Source of the DNA: Gordionus sp. m RMFG-2023
Taxonomy: Eukaryota > Nematomorpha > Gordioida > Chordodea > Parachordodidae
DNA: 64,000 bases
Direction: 5' to 3'
Assembly: GCF_954871325.1 (NCBI RefSeq)
Contig: NC_088777.1
Coordinates: 14,423,366-14,487,365 of the forward strand
Shown: positions 25,500-37,017 of the stretch, in pieces
How positions within the stretch are numbered: position 1 is the first letter of the stretch
Layout: every line of letters starts with the position of its first letter
Made by a program: the position numbers and the translations under genes
The notes under the pieces: generated by a model
Seen by the model: the letters and a program-made list of their open reading frames with translations, nothing else
Database searches by the model: none
Told to the model about the DNA's origin: nothing

Positions 25500-26034
25500 T
25501 CGAGTCTCCGCCACAGTAACAGCTATTTTGGAGTTAGAAGAGCTGATTATTAATGCTATTACTGAAATATCACAATGGCTTGAAAGAAATATTTCCTCAG
25601 AAGCAAGAAAATTATTGGATTCAATACTTATTCCAAATTTTTTTTCTCATTAGAATGTATTATTTAATTATACAACTATTTTATGTAATACTTTTAAAAA
25701 CATAACATTGACTTGATTAAGAAGATGAGAATAGCGGAGAGCATTTTATTAGAACTCAAGGGAATAGAGCTAGTGTTGTTGAAGAATTTCATATTTTATA
25801 TGTTATTGTTGAGTCAAAAGCAGAGCTATACGTGTTAAATATTTGTCCCCCTCGACTTGCAGCAAGCAAGCTCATCATCAAAACATTAATATAGGATCAG
25901 TAGAAGAGTATTATAAAACAAATGTCCCCTCTCCCAACCTTTTTCATATGGTGATAGAAAAAAAATATAAATATTTGTTATATTTTTATCATGAAGATGT
26001 TAAAATATCTTATGATGCCTTATTAGCTGAATAA
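25500..26034 (+). pseudogene. hAT transposase remnant
   Basis: Around 25510-25650 the sequence reads ELEELIINAITEISQWLERN, as in hAT helical regions. At 25843-26034 the frame contains KQAHHQNINIGSVEEYYKTN. This aligns with RQVHRNNISIQSVEEYYKII in the transposase at 49465-52123, so the two elements are related. The coding region is fragmented across frames. Confidence 0.7.
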
Positions 26035-26203
26035 CTATGATTAAAAGATTAACTATGGTTGATACAGTCCCAAAAAATGCTATGGATGCTTTTTATTTCA
26101 AACACATTTTAGATTATACTCCCAATTATTAAAATGGTTATATATATATTAGCAGCTCTTTAGTAAACTAATGATAGAACATTCACTTTTTTAAGAAGAA
26201 TAA

Positions 26204-26531
26204 CAGAGCCTTGCAGAGGTACCATTTGCAGGACCAGGCCCAGATTTTATTTTAAAATTTTTTCCGGCCCGGGTTTTTTTAAACAGGCCCGGCCCGGCTG
26301 GCTTAGCCCGAATTTTTTAAAATAAATTATATTTATTTTTGATATTTATAGCTAATAAAGGCGATTTCAAATATTTGGTTTTAAAATATACAACTCGGCT
26401 CGGATATTTTTTCTTAAAAAATTTTCAGGCCCAGCCCGGGTGTTTTTAAAAAAAAATTACGAGCCCGGCCCGGGTATATTTAAAAAAATTAAAATACGGT
26501 CCGGCTCAGGGGCCGGGCCTGCAAGTCTGTG
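26204..26531. mobile_element. GGCCCGG-type element nested in the 25169-26992 hAT
   Basis: The termini CAGAGCCTTGCAGAGGTACC and GGCCGGGCCTGCAAGTCTGTG-like sequence match the 18066-19902 family. Left-end sequence GCAGAGGTACCATTTGCA is shared with that element. Internal GGCCCGG repeats are separated by A/T spacers. Flanking octamers AAGAATAA and AAAAACAT match at 5 of 8, so the TSD is doubtful. Confidence 0.75.
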
Positions 26532-26992
26532 AAAAACATACCTATGAAATACAACATCTGAAAGTAGATTGAATGATTTGGATCTTTTGAATTTTCATAG
26601 ACATTTAACGCCAAGCAAGGATTGATAATTGAAAAATTAGCTCAAAACATACAAAATACAATTATTCCTAAGAAACTTTTTGTGTATTAATTTATATTTA
26701 CAACATTTAAATTTTTTATACTTTATATATTTTAAAAGCTCAAAAAATTCAAATTTCAATTTTGGGTCATTTAGGTGATTCATATCGTGGGTTATATTCA
26801 CTTTATATTTTATGATTCACATTTAAATGCCGGTTTATATATATAATTTTTTTAATTCACATTAGTTTAAAATTGTGTATTAGAAAAGTTATTAATCCTA
26901 ATAAATTTATGCTTAGTATTTTTAATTAAAAATATTATTTCTTAAAAAAATTTATTATCCCCCCCCATACCAAATTCCTGCGTACGCGCCTG

Positions 26993-28891
26993 TATAATAT
27001 ATATATAAAGTGTTTATATGAAATACTCTATATATAAATTATTATTTTCCTCAAATTCTTTGAAAAATCAAAAATTCGCCTCTATTTATTGCCCATTTAA
27101 CCTTGCATTCACATAGTGCTAATTCACAGCGAAATATACAAAATGTAATTTTTTAGAGTATAATAGCGTACCACTAAAATTTTAGGACTACTCTAATCTG
27201 TTCATGAAAACAAAGCATGAAAATTTTTATTTTTAGCCATTGTTACAATATATTCATAATTAATAAAGATAATAACGTAAACCCCCCTCCTCCCTAATAA
27301 TTATATAATAATATTTTGAACTCTTGATTCGGAAATAAATTACGCGAGAGAGTGGGTAGGGCATAGCTTCCTCTCATTTTATAGTTGTCATATTTCACGC
27401 ACTCATATTTTCATATTTATATTAAGTAAACTTTAAATTAATTTAAATATATTAAAATTAAAAATCTATTTAAAACCATGCAATAATTAAAACTTTTACT
27501 TATAATTAATATTTAAATAGTATAGTAATAAATTTCTTTTCAAATTATAATGTATTTTTTAAAATAATTATAAAAGCTAATATGCCCGTTGTCTTCAAAA
27601 AATGATTTTTTTTAATTACAATAAATGCATGAGTTTATTCTAAGAATAGCAGACATTTAGCGTTTTTTTTGTATTTTGAGATTTTTATGTTTATAATAGT
27701 AAAATCTTTAGTTTTATTTTTAAAATAAATGGAATTAGGTTAAAATAAATGGAATTAGGTTAAAATAATATTTTTTATCTAATAATATGCAGATCTTAAG
27801 AAAAAATCGATTTGTTTAGCTTCTAAAATGTTCTATAATTACATAGCTATCGCAAATATAAATGAGAAAAAATGGCATTTAATATTTATTTACCTGTTTA
27901 TATATATCATATTACAAATTTAATTATACATCTATAAAATTATATAATGAATATACTAAAATTCAAATTACCTTTATTATATAAGATTTTACTTAGATCA
28001 CAAAAACTTTTTGACCTAACATTATGATTATGAATGCCAAAAATAAAATTCAATATTAAATTTGATAATCGGCTATATTTTGGAAGTCTAAATTATGTTA
28101 ATCGATTTGAGGATTGGATAAAATTTGACCCCGAGGATTGCCTATAAGTAAAGTGGAGGGATTTTAATTTATTATAACTAATGATAAAAAAAAATAAACT
28201 ATATTTTTACTAAATTTATAATTTCTAATATAATAGAAATATAAATAATAAATTTTCAAAAAAGGGAATATATTTGAATTACAAATGTTGTCAAACGATT
28301 AGTAATAGATGTCATAAAATTGGAATTACACACGAAAAAGAATATTGTGTATAATTAAATTTATATTTAAATTGTATGCATGATAATTAACAGAAACTTT
28401 CTACCACAAAGTGGTGAACATTCTAACACGGGGTTGGGGATTTGACGCTAGATCGTCGTTGAAATTGAAGGGGGGGGGGGGAGTTATAAAAATTGAGAGA
28501 GGTTCTTATAGTTTTGATTTTCTTTTTTGCTAATTTTGATTTAATAAGGTGATAGGGGGTAAATCGTCATTGGCTCTCGAAAAAAATAAATAAATAAAGA
28601 TGTAATTGCACTAACATAAATAAAGGAACTAGCAGATGATAAATTGAATTGAATAGATTACTCATCAATTCTATATAATATCGATTTGACAATCATTTCG
28701 AATTTATTTCATTTGCGAATAGGCCAATTAGTCAATAATTTAGCATACAGTATGGATAAAATCCAGAAGAGCTAACACTTTCAATTGCAATCGCTTTTCT
28801 GATGAGATGCGTCGATAGGGTTTATATTCTTTATATAAATGTGCTCATTTTTGCATGTGTTTATCATATATTATATTGGATGTATAACAGC
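26993..28891. other. A/T-rich spacer
   Basis: Includes a perfect 20-bp tandem duplication at about 27721-27760. A G12 run near 28471 follows TTTGACGCTAGATCGTCG, possibly another transposon end. No gene was seen. Confidence 0.35.
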
Positions 28892-29046
28892 CACTAGCGT
28901 CACTGGGGGGGGGGGGGGCAGGAGCTCGAGCCCCCTTAAAAATTTGAAGAGTCCCATCAAACTTTTGAATTTTTTTTATACCACTAATTTTGAAAATAAT
29001 TTAATAATTTTTTTGAGCCCCTTGAGATTGCTAAGAGACGCCTCTG
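28892..29046. mobile_element. 155-bp hAT MITE of the 44052-45864 family
   Basis: The left end CACTAGCGTCACTGGGG with a long G-run and the right end GAGACGCCTCTG match the ends of the 44052-45864 element (CAGTGGCGTCACTGG and GACGCCCCTG, both with adjacent GAGCCCC). The flanks ATAACAGC and ATAACAGT match at 7 of 8 bases. It is an internally deleted derivative. Confidence 0.85.
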
Positions 29047-32000
29047 ATAACAGTAGCTTACAAATTGAAATGGTTGTGCTTAGTCGTAAATTTATAATAA
29101 TGCATTTCAAATGATAAGGTACAAATTGGTAAACGTTATTTTTTGCATTAAAAAAAAGGCTTTTTATTTTTCACATATAAAAAAAAATGTCATTTTAATT
29201 CAATTAAATAGCGAAACATTTTTTTTAAAAACGCAACGCCAAATGCTTCTGCTCTATTTATAAGCACCACAAGGAAGATAAAAGTTAGAATATTTAATCA
29301 TAATATTTTTAAAGTTGATACACTAAAATCATTTTATTATACCCTAATTGTAATTCGAATTAATAACATTAGAATTGAATCTTGGATATAATAAAATTTG
29401 TAAAATGGGGAGGGGAGGGGCATTGATGAATTTAATTTAAATAAAACCTCTTAATTAATTTGTTAAAAAAGTGCGGGAGAGTGGAATGTGATTTTATAAT
29501 AATCCTCTATACTAATTTAAATCAATATTGGAACTATTGATTTGTCGACTTGCTTATTATACAATTTATGAAACTCTCTCTACTCTAGCATTTTTTTTAA
29601 ATCATGACACTTTATTTTTCTCAGCGCGGATAGGACGCGAATAGCCTTTAATAACATAATTTGAATTTATTGAGATCCTCAAAAATTTATCTGCATAAGG
29701 TTATAAATAAAATAAAAGCCGACGTTTCTTTAATTTTCATATTTTTCATATCAAAATATCTAATACAGAGAATAATTGGCCCATTCCAAATTTTGTGTAG
29801 TCTCTTCCGCTAATAATTTATTTATATAGAAAATATAATATAAGTATATTATTATTCAATTCAAAAAAAATACCATTTTAACGAGAATATGAAAATAAGA
29901 AATTTAGAAAAACCCTTCCCTATAATTACGGCCAGGACAATAACTAAAATCCTTTCTCGTAGAGATAAATTTTTATAAAATACTAAGCTAATGTCGAAAT
30001 TATTTCAAACAATTAAAATTTTAAGAATCCATATTTATAACATTTTGTCTAAATACATTTTATTTATAACCATTTTAAGATAAGATTGAATTATTTGTTA
30101 TATCAGAAGCACAATTTTTATAATATTTTACTAAATAGAAACTTGTTTTTTAATTATTTTATAATAATAGCTAATAATATTGTGTCTATTAGGATATGGA
30201 ATCCATAGGGATTTAAAATCTTTCAATTATAAATCAATTAATGAATGCAATTTTTAATTTTAAATCTGATTTGAGCTGGGAATGTATTCCAACATCTGTA
30301 AGAGTAATTATTCTCTAAATTTGAGATAATTTTGGTCAAAAACTTTTGTAATTTAACAATTTATATAGGGTTACCATATAAAATTGAATATAAAAAAAAC
30401 GTGGCTCAAATGTTCAAAGATCTAATGAATTGCACGATGTGTGGTAATTTATATAAGGTCAAATAAGATTCTTAAAATTTAGAAATCGTACTCAATCGAT
30501 GATTTAATTGAGAGATTTCCAATCCCATATTCTATATCCATATCCATCTCAATACGACATATATATATTACCCAATGAGATTAACGATTCGTTAATTAAA
30601 ACAAGCATAGGAATCAACCTAGCTCAATTTTGTGATTTGCCTTCGACTAATTGTCTTTATTATTATATGAATGCACATTAATACATATAATCGAAGTGAA
30701 AACTACAAAATGGCGCTACAATTAACTCCTATGTGTGGACACTATGAATGATTCACCAATAATTTTATAAATTAATATTAAAAATATTAGATCAATCTTG
30801 GAAAAATATTTGATGCGCCTAAAATTCATTTATAATATTTTTGTAAATCGATCATTATATTTATAATATTATAGGAAAAGGAACTCTTCTATTTACGGGA
30901 AAAAAAATAACTTAATTCTTAATATTAATCATCCAAATTTTTGAACTTACCCATAAATGTTTCTTTTTAACAAACATTTGTTCTTAATCAATTATACATT
31001 ATCTTATTTATAAACATTTCGATTTCGGATAAGTTTTTTTTAAAAAAAATAAAATATTCTTTATTTTATAAAAAATGATTAAAAAATTTTATATAAATAA
31101 GATATATTTATAGAAATTTTTTTAAATATTAGAAGCCTAATTTTCGAAATTAAACTTTATTTATAATTAAGATCTAGTATAATAAAAAAATTCGGACCGA
31201 AGAGCGACGTGCAAAGATTGAATCGAAGACAGTTTTTAAAGAGAGAGCGAGTTATCTTAATTTTTTTATTTTGCCACGCCTATATATATATAACTAAATA
31301 CATATGATAAAAACTAGTGTTAGAAAATTTAAAAAAAAAGTATTTAAAACTAAAAAAACCGCGGAAAAGGGTATTCTTAAATACAAATTACTTTCGAAAA
31401 TATTCAAATATATAAAAATGTAAATATTTTCAAAAAATTTTAAAGAAAAAAAAACAAATAAACTATACGAATACTTTTTTGAAATAGTCAAATAATATTT
31501 ATGATTCTTCAAAAAATCGAATCAAAATATTATTCAAAATATCGTAATTAAATTAAGATGATCAAAAAGGTCGATTTAGCAGATACTCTGGTGGAGTTTA
31601 CTGTTACAAAAATTGATCCAGTTCCAAGCAAGAGTCTAAAAATCAACTCAGATTTAAGCACGTGTTAAAAAAATCGACACAGACTCGAGTTACTAAAAAA
31701 AATTATAACTGCGCGAGTCGGGCGTGCCATTTTTTTATTACAACAGAATATATAGGGAAGACGGGAGCTAGCCGAACCGATTTTTGCAAAATCGGCTATA
31801 ACTCCTGTGTTTTTTTAGATATTATAAAGAACAATATATGTATTGATAATATCTATACTATATAAAAGTGCCTTATAAAAAAAATTTAAGATTAAAATCA
31901 TATTTTTGAAATTTTATTTTTTGTAAAAGTGGAAATTCTGCCCAACAACCCCAAATAGTGGGGTTAGGCAAACTACTTTAAAGGGCTTCATATTGGTTTT

Positions 32001-33459
32001 TTTAGGCCATAATGAATTGAAATGCTATTTTATTTATTAATAATGATATGTATGGAATAATTTTATTGTTCTTCAAAGTATCATAATACTATTAAATTGA
32101 AGCTAATTATATAGAAAAATTGAAATTTTGGTAATTAAACAGTTTATATAAAAATAATTTATAAAATGTAGGACCATTTGTAATTTTATTTAAATTGTAT
32201 TTTCACACCATATCAAATAATATAATAATTACAAAAAATAAATCATTCAAATGATTGATATATATGATTTAACACCGCTAGCTTTAACTAATATTATTTG
32301 AATAATATCTCTAATAATAAATATTTATAAAACTTTCTCAAATTATTAAAAATTGTTAAAACTTTACTATAAAATTTATATATAAATGAATATATATTTT
32401 GATAAAAATTAAAATTCTGTCATGTAAAAATATTTTACAATTTTACATCAAATATTTATTTCTTAATTAAAATTTTTAAAAATTAATTATTTCAATTTTG
32501 TGTTTAGATGCATGTTAATAAAAGATATCAGGATAAAATTTTAACCCCTAGTCTATTTATTAAGAGGTTTGCCAAGCCATGGGGTTTACCTAACCCCATT
32601 CCTTAATGTTAACATATATCATCAAATATATGAGAGTTTGAAGTATAAGAGATATAAAAAAAACTAAAGATCTTATAAAGTCTGACTATAAATAAGTATA
32701 AAATTCTCCTAGATGAAAGAATAAATTTATTTTATTTAGATGATGTTCTAACAATAATTTTTTATTATGAATTATAATATATCGGTATTGAGTTTACCGT
32801 CTGCGCGAAGATGCTAGTTACATTACATACATTAATTTTATTTTTTTTTTAAAAAAAATCTCTCAAATTACATCCGTATTAAAAAATGTTACCTCTCTTT
32901 ATACTCAGGTCCAAATTACATCTAATCCTGAGTTTTAACTGGAACGTTTTAGCGATTAAGTTTCAGATGTAAATTAACACATTTACATTCATCACTCAAA
33001 TACTCGGATTAGGCTAGCCTAAGAACATTTTATTCATACTTTTAATTTAATTTTTTTATAAATCTTGGCTAGATTGATTTTGAAAAATTTTATATTATGT
33101 ATAATTTTCATGCATTATAGCAGTTGCATAATTGACTCGGAACATTTAGGAATTTTTAGCAGCATTTTTAATTTAGGATGTGCTCAATAATAATAATAAT
33201 AAAATTATAAAATAAAATTTACTCAATTGTAAAATACCGCATAAGATTTTTTTCATTTTGAAAGTGTTCGATATTAAAATTTTTTAATGCAATATAGGGT
33301 CGATAAGCAACTCTTCCCCTCTCATTCTTGACCTAATGAAGTACTAGTTTAAATAATCTTCCTTACAAATTCGTTGCAAATTTTGATTGGCATTGATGAA
33401 TTATAAATATTAAATATCTCATATTGATAAATTTTTAAAAAAATCTAACTGAATTGACT
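29047..33459. other. Long A/T-rich spacer with weak repeats
   Basis: No gene was seen. A half copy of the GGAAT..TATTCC MITE lies near 30278-30345. A hairpin TAGCCGA..TCGGCTA enclosing CCGATTTT..AAAATCGG lies at 31769-31798. ATCTATACTATATAAAAG at 31851 resembles a Helitron 5' end, but no 3' end was found. GTGGGGTTAGGCAAAC near 31959-31973 and its inverted counterpart near 32585-32599 may bound a non-autonomous element of about 640 bp. Confidence 0.35.
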
Positions 33460-33615
33460 GGAAATGTATTCCAGGATGTGCAAAGTATTCACCCTGTGAA
33501 TTTCTGGCAATTTTACTTTTAACTTTGTTGTGTTTTTTTATAATTTATATGATAAATCTCTAGACAAAATTGCCTTAAATTTGCAATGTGGGTACTTTAC
33601 AGATGCTGAAATACA
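33460..33615. mobile_element. MITE, GGAAT..TATTCC family, copy 2
   Basis: GGAAATGTATTCCAGGATG at the left and CAGATGCTGAAATACAGG at the right are imperfect inverted repeats. CTGGCAATTTTACTTT and ACAAAATTGCC inside are also inverted. Order and content match 21023-21222. The TSD is unresolved. Confidence 0.55.
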
Positions 33616-33909
33616 GGGGGTCCGAAGCAAATGCTTCTAAAAATTTGAGTGGGGGTACTTTTTTTTAAATTATTTTTTTTAATTTAATTCTTTTATTGTT
33701 TTGCTACATCCATTCATAGCCAAGTGATATCTGGTTTATGAATGTAATAATAAGATACACCCCCCCCCCTCCCCACTTATTATTTAATTTAATAAGTATT
33801 GACAAAAATTGGTCGATGTTTAGTAAATTAGGTTGTCATCCGAGATTTCTTGTCATAAATTATTTTTCCAATTTCAAAATATACCTAAAAATACCAAAAA
33901 AAATATAAA
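33616..33909. other. Short spacer with transposon-end-like G/C tracts
   Basis: GGGGGTCCGAAGCAAATGC near 33616, a TTTGAGTGGGGG motif near 33643 and a C10 run near 33760 suggest a small hAT-like remnant related to the 37525-39145 element. No pair of ends is convincing. Confidence 0.35.
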
Positions 33910-33930
33910 TTTTTTTTTTTTTTTTTCTCT

Positions 33931-36867
33931 TTAGCTTTCACCTTTTCTGGTGGTAAGCTCCTTCCACATCTCTCTCCACTTTATGTTATTCGTACAATCT
34001 CTTTTATCTATTTTATACTTCTTTATATTGGCTCTAACTTTATGGCCCCATTGAAGTTTTTGCCTTCCTCTTTTACGTTTGCCCATCACTTCCAATCTTT
34101 CAACTTTATTTCCTATGTAGTTCATAGGCCTTCTCATTGTGTGCCCATACCACCTAAGTCTGTTTACCATTAACTTAGTCTTAATGGGCACTACCTTTAA
34201 ACTATTTAGTATTCTTGTACTGCGCACCTTATCCTTTCTTGTTACCCCAGCAATCATCCTCAGCATTCTCATCTCCATAGTTTGTAGACTTCTCTCGTCT
34301 GATTCTTTGGTTGGCCATGTTTCCGAACTATATAGAATAGTTGGTTGTACTATGGAACTGTAAATTTTTCCCTTTAATTTGTGTGGGATTCTTTTGTCAA
34401 ATAGCACTCCAGATAAAGATCTCCACTTTAACCACCCTTGATTAATCTTATTCTTTATCTCTTTTTCTATTGTGCCGTTTGTTTGTATAGTGGAGCCCAA
34501 ATATTTGCAGCTTTCAATTGCGGATATCTGCCAATCATTTATATCAATACTCTCCGTTTCATCTCCTCCTATCACCATATACTCCGTCTTTTCTCTATTT
34601 ACTTTTAATCCGTGCGTTTCTAGGATATTTATCCAATTCACTAACCTTTCTTTCATTTCATCCTTGGATTCGGCAAGTATCACAATATCATCTGCAAATA
34701 TCATATTCCACGGGACTGTTTGAGGTATAGACTGTGCTAATACATCTATTACTGTAATGAAGAGAAGTGGGCTGAGAGCCGACCCTTGATGAACTCCTTC
34801 GGCTATTGTAAAGCCTGCTGAAGTACCTGTTGTGCTACGGACCATTGTTGTATGTCCCATATACATATCCTCTATTATTCTTATATATTTTTCGGGAACT
34901 TTTTTGTGGCGTAGCGCCCACCAGATAAGTTTTCTTGGGATTCTATCAAAGGCCTTTTCTAGATCGAGAAAGACCATGTGTAGCTTTTTGTTCTTTTCCC
35001 TGTATTTTTCACTCATTTGCCTAATTGCATGGATAGCATCGGTTGTTGATCTTCCAGGCATAAAGCCAAACTGTGTCTCTCCTATTTCGATTATATCTCT
35101 TAATCTTTTTTCTATTATTTTTTCGTATAGTTTTAGACAGTGTGACATTAGTTTTATGCCCCTGTAATTTTGACAATTGTGTGGATCCCCTTTATTTTTG
35201 AAGATAGGAACTAGATAGCTCTGCCTCCATTTTTGGGGGACCTCTTCATTTCCAAGTATTTTATTGTACAGATTTGTGAGGAGATGTATTCCATCATCTC
35301 CTAGTGCTTTAAGGTTTTCTATTGGAATATCGTCTGGACCCCTAGCTTTGTTGTTTTTCATATGCTTGAGGCATGTGATTATTTCTTGTTCTGTTATAGG
35401 TTGTACAAGGTTCTGACAAGGGGAGTGTTCGTCGAGATGCAATATGTGGGAATTAAAGTTGAGAAGCTCCTGAAAATATTCTTTCCATCTATTCATTATT
35501 TCTTTTTCCTTTATTATCAATTTCCCATCTTTATTTTTGATTACTTTCGGAGCTCCGTTTATATCCCTAGAGTTCTTTTCTCGCTGTTTGGCTAATCTGT
35601 ATATTTTATTTTGCCCTTCTTTGGTATGTAGATCTTCGTACATGTCATCGTATGCCATAGATTTGGCCCTAGCCACCGCCTTTGTAGCTAATCTCTTGGA
35701 TTTTTTGTATCTTGACTTGTCATCTGCATTTTTGGATTTGTACCATATTTTATAAAGGGCTTTTTTCTCCTGTATAGTGGTTTGTACCTCTTGATTCCAC
35801 CACCATAGTTCTTTGTGTGATTTGTTGCCTCCTCTTGTCAAGCCTAGCGTCGATTTTGCAGTGTCTATTAATCTGGATGAAAGGTCTGTCCAGATTTTTT
35901 CACTGACTTGTGAGCAATTTATTGTTTCAATGTTTGCATTGATTGCAAAGGCATCTGTCATTGTTTTTAATTTGCCCCATTTGATGCATGGTTCCAGTTT
36001 TATCTTATTTTGAGTGGATTTATTTGAGATTTGTAAATCCATGATTAGTAGCTTGTGTTGCGCGGCGATATCTTCTCCTGGGATGATTTTGCAGTCTATT
36101 ACATCTTTTAATCTTCTGCGAGAGATTAGCATGTAATCTATCTGTGTTTTCCTAGTACCACTTTCATATGTTATTAAATGACTGTCTTTATTCCAATAGT
36201 AGGTGTTGGTTAAGGCAAGGTCGAAGGCTTGCGCAAATTTCAGTACGTGCTCTCCTTCATCATTTCTTTCTCCGTATCCAAAACCACCATGATGCCTTTT
36301 GTAGCTATCTCTTGCTTTCCCCACATGCGCATTTAAGTCACCACCAATTATGACTAGGTCATCCTTAGGGATTTCCATTACGGCTTCATCAAGGATAGCT
36401 CTAAAGTCATCTTTCTCTTCTTCCTTGCAACCCGTTTGAGGAGCATATACTGATAGGATGTGTAGTATTGATTGACCAATGCAGAGTTTTATCTTCATTA
36501 GTCTATCAGAGATCCTGTTGACTTCTACAACTGAGGAGGTTAGATCTTGACTGAGGATGATGCCGACACCGTTCCTATTGCTAACAAGTCCATTATAGTA
36601 CAATTTATACCCATCTCCAATCATCAAAGTCTTCTGTCCTTTCCATTTCGTCTCTTGTATGCACGCTATATCAACTTTTCTCCTGTTCAACATTGATGCC
36701 AATTCTCTCGTCTTACCTTTAAGCGTCCCAATATTCAAACTTGCCAGTCTTGTCTTCTTTGCTTTGACCTTTACTTTATTTTTCACAGGATGGAGGTCTA
36801 AACCCTGCGCGTCGCATGGAGGGAACGCCCTAGCTTTCATATTCATATTTTCATTTGTGTCCTTCAT
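33931..36867 (-). CDS. LINE ORF: AP-endonuclease plus reverse transcriptase
   Basis: A single 978-residue polyprotein that would nick target DNA and copy its own RNA at the nick. The apurinic-endonuclease-like domain spans about residues 38-280. Expected active-site residues are visible: Asn45 (LASLN), Glu72 (QETKW), Tyr141 (VYAP), Asp177 and Asn179 (GGDLNAHVG), Asp244 (IDYMLI) and His271 (QHKLL). The reverse transcriptase spans about 485-770. It has RGPDDIPIENLK at 509, Asp635 in VFLDLEKAFDRIP, QGSALSPLLF at 694, and FADD at 724-727 with Asp726 and Asp727. The C-terminal part has RMLRMIAGVTRKDK and NRLRWYGHTMRR, a signature shared with many animal RTE-like and 'craniofacial development protein 2-like' entries. 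No frame break was seen. The first in-frame ATG is 36867, and the frame is open about 27 codons further upstream without another ATG. RTE assignment comes from domain order, single ORF and short 3' UTR. Confidence 0.93.
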   Translation of the reverse strand: MKDTNENMNMKARAFPPCDAQGLDLHPVKNKVKVKAKKTRLASLNIGTLKGKTRELASMLNRRKVDIACIQETKWKGQKTLMIGDGYKLYYNGLVSNRNGVGIILSQDLTSSVVEVNRISDRLMKIKLCIGQSILHILSVYAPQTGCKEEEKDDFRAILDEAVMEIPKDDLVIIGGDLNAHVGKARDSYKRHHGGFGYGERNDEGEHVLKFAQAFDLALTNTYYWNKDSHLITYESGTRKTQIDYMLISRRRLKDVIDCKIIPGEDIAAQHKLLIMDLQISNKSTQNKIKLEPCIKWGKLKTMTDAFAINANIETINCSQVSEKIWTDLSSRLIDTAKSTLGLTRGGNKSHKELWWWNQEVQTTIQEKKALYKIWYKSKNADDKSRYKKSKRLATKAVARAKSMAYDDMYEDLHTKEGQNKIYRLAKQREKNSRDINGAPKVIKNKDGKLIIKEKEIMNRWKEYFQELLNFNSHILHLDEHSPCQNLVQPITEQEIITCLKHMKNNKARGPDDIPIENLKALGDDGIHLLTNLYNKILGNEEVPQKWRQSYLVPIFKNKGDPHNCQNYRGIKLMSHCLKLYEKIIEKRLRDIIEIGETQFGFMPGRSTTDAIHAIRQMSEKYREKNKKLHMVFLDLEKAFDRIPRKLIWWALRHKKVPEKYIRIIEDMYMGHTTMVRSTTGTSAGFTIAEGVHQGSALSPLLFITVIDVLAQSIPQTVPWNMIFADDIVILAESKDEMKERLVNWINILETHGLKVNREKTEYMVIGGDETESIDINDWQISAIESCKYLGSTIQTNGTIEKEIKNKINQGWLKWRSLSGVLFDKRIPHKLKGKIYSSIVQPTILYSSETWPTKESDERSLQTMEMRMLRMIAGVTRKDKVRSTRILNSLKVVPIKTKLMVNRLRWYGHTMRRPMNYIGNKVERLEVMGKRKRGRQKLQWGHKVRANIKKYKIDKRDCTNNIKWREMWKELTTRKGES

Positions 36868-37017
36868 TTTGTTTATTGGACAGGTATCCTTAGCACCCGG
36901 CTGTCCAGGCCTGTCGGTGACCGGGGTGTCATCTCTAAGCTCCGAAATTCATCATACCATATGTCTTTACACATCAGTCATCGAAGAAAAACTTGAAAGT
37001 TTTTATGGTTCTTACCA

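Larger units (their letters stand above)
25169..26992 (+). mobile_element. hAT element related to the 48607-52488 family
   Basis: Perfect 15-bp terminal inverted repeats CAGGCGCGTACGCAG and CTGCGTACGCGCCTG, flanked on both sides by TATAATAT, an exact 8-bp TSD. A G12 run lies just inside the left end and a C8 run inside the right. Transposase remnants are on the plus strand. A second element (26204-26531) is inserted inside it. Confidence 0.92.

Noticed and set aside
28839-29114. 91-codon plus-strand frame
   Set aside because: It covers the MITE at 28892-29046 including its G-run, so the frame is produced by the transposon ends.
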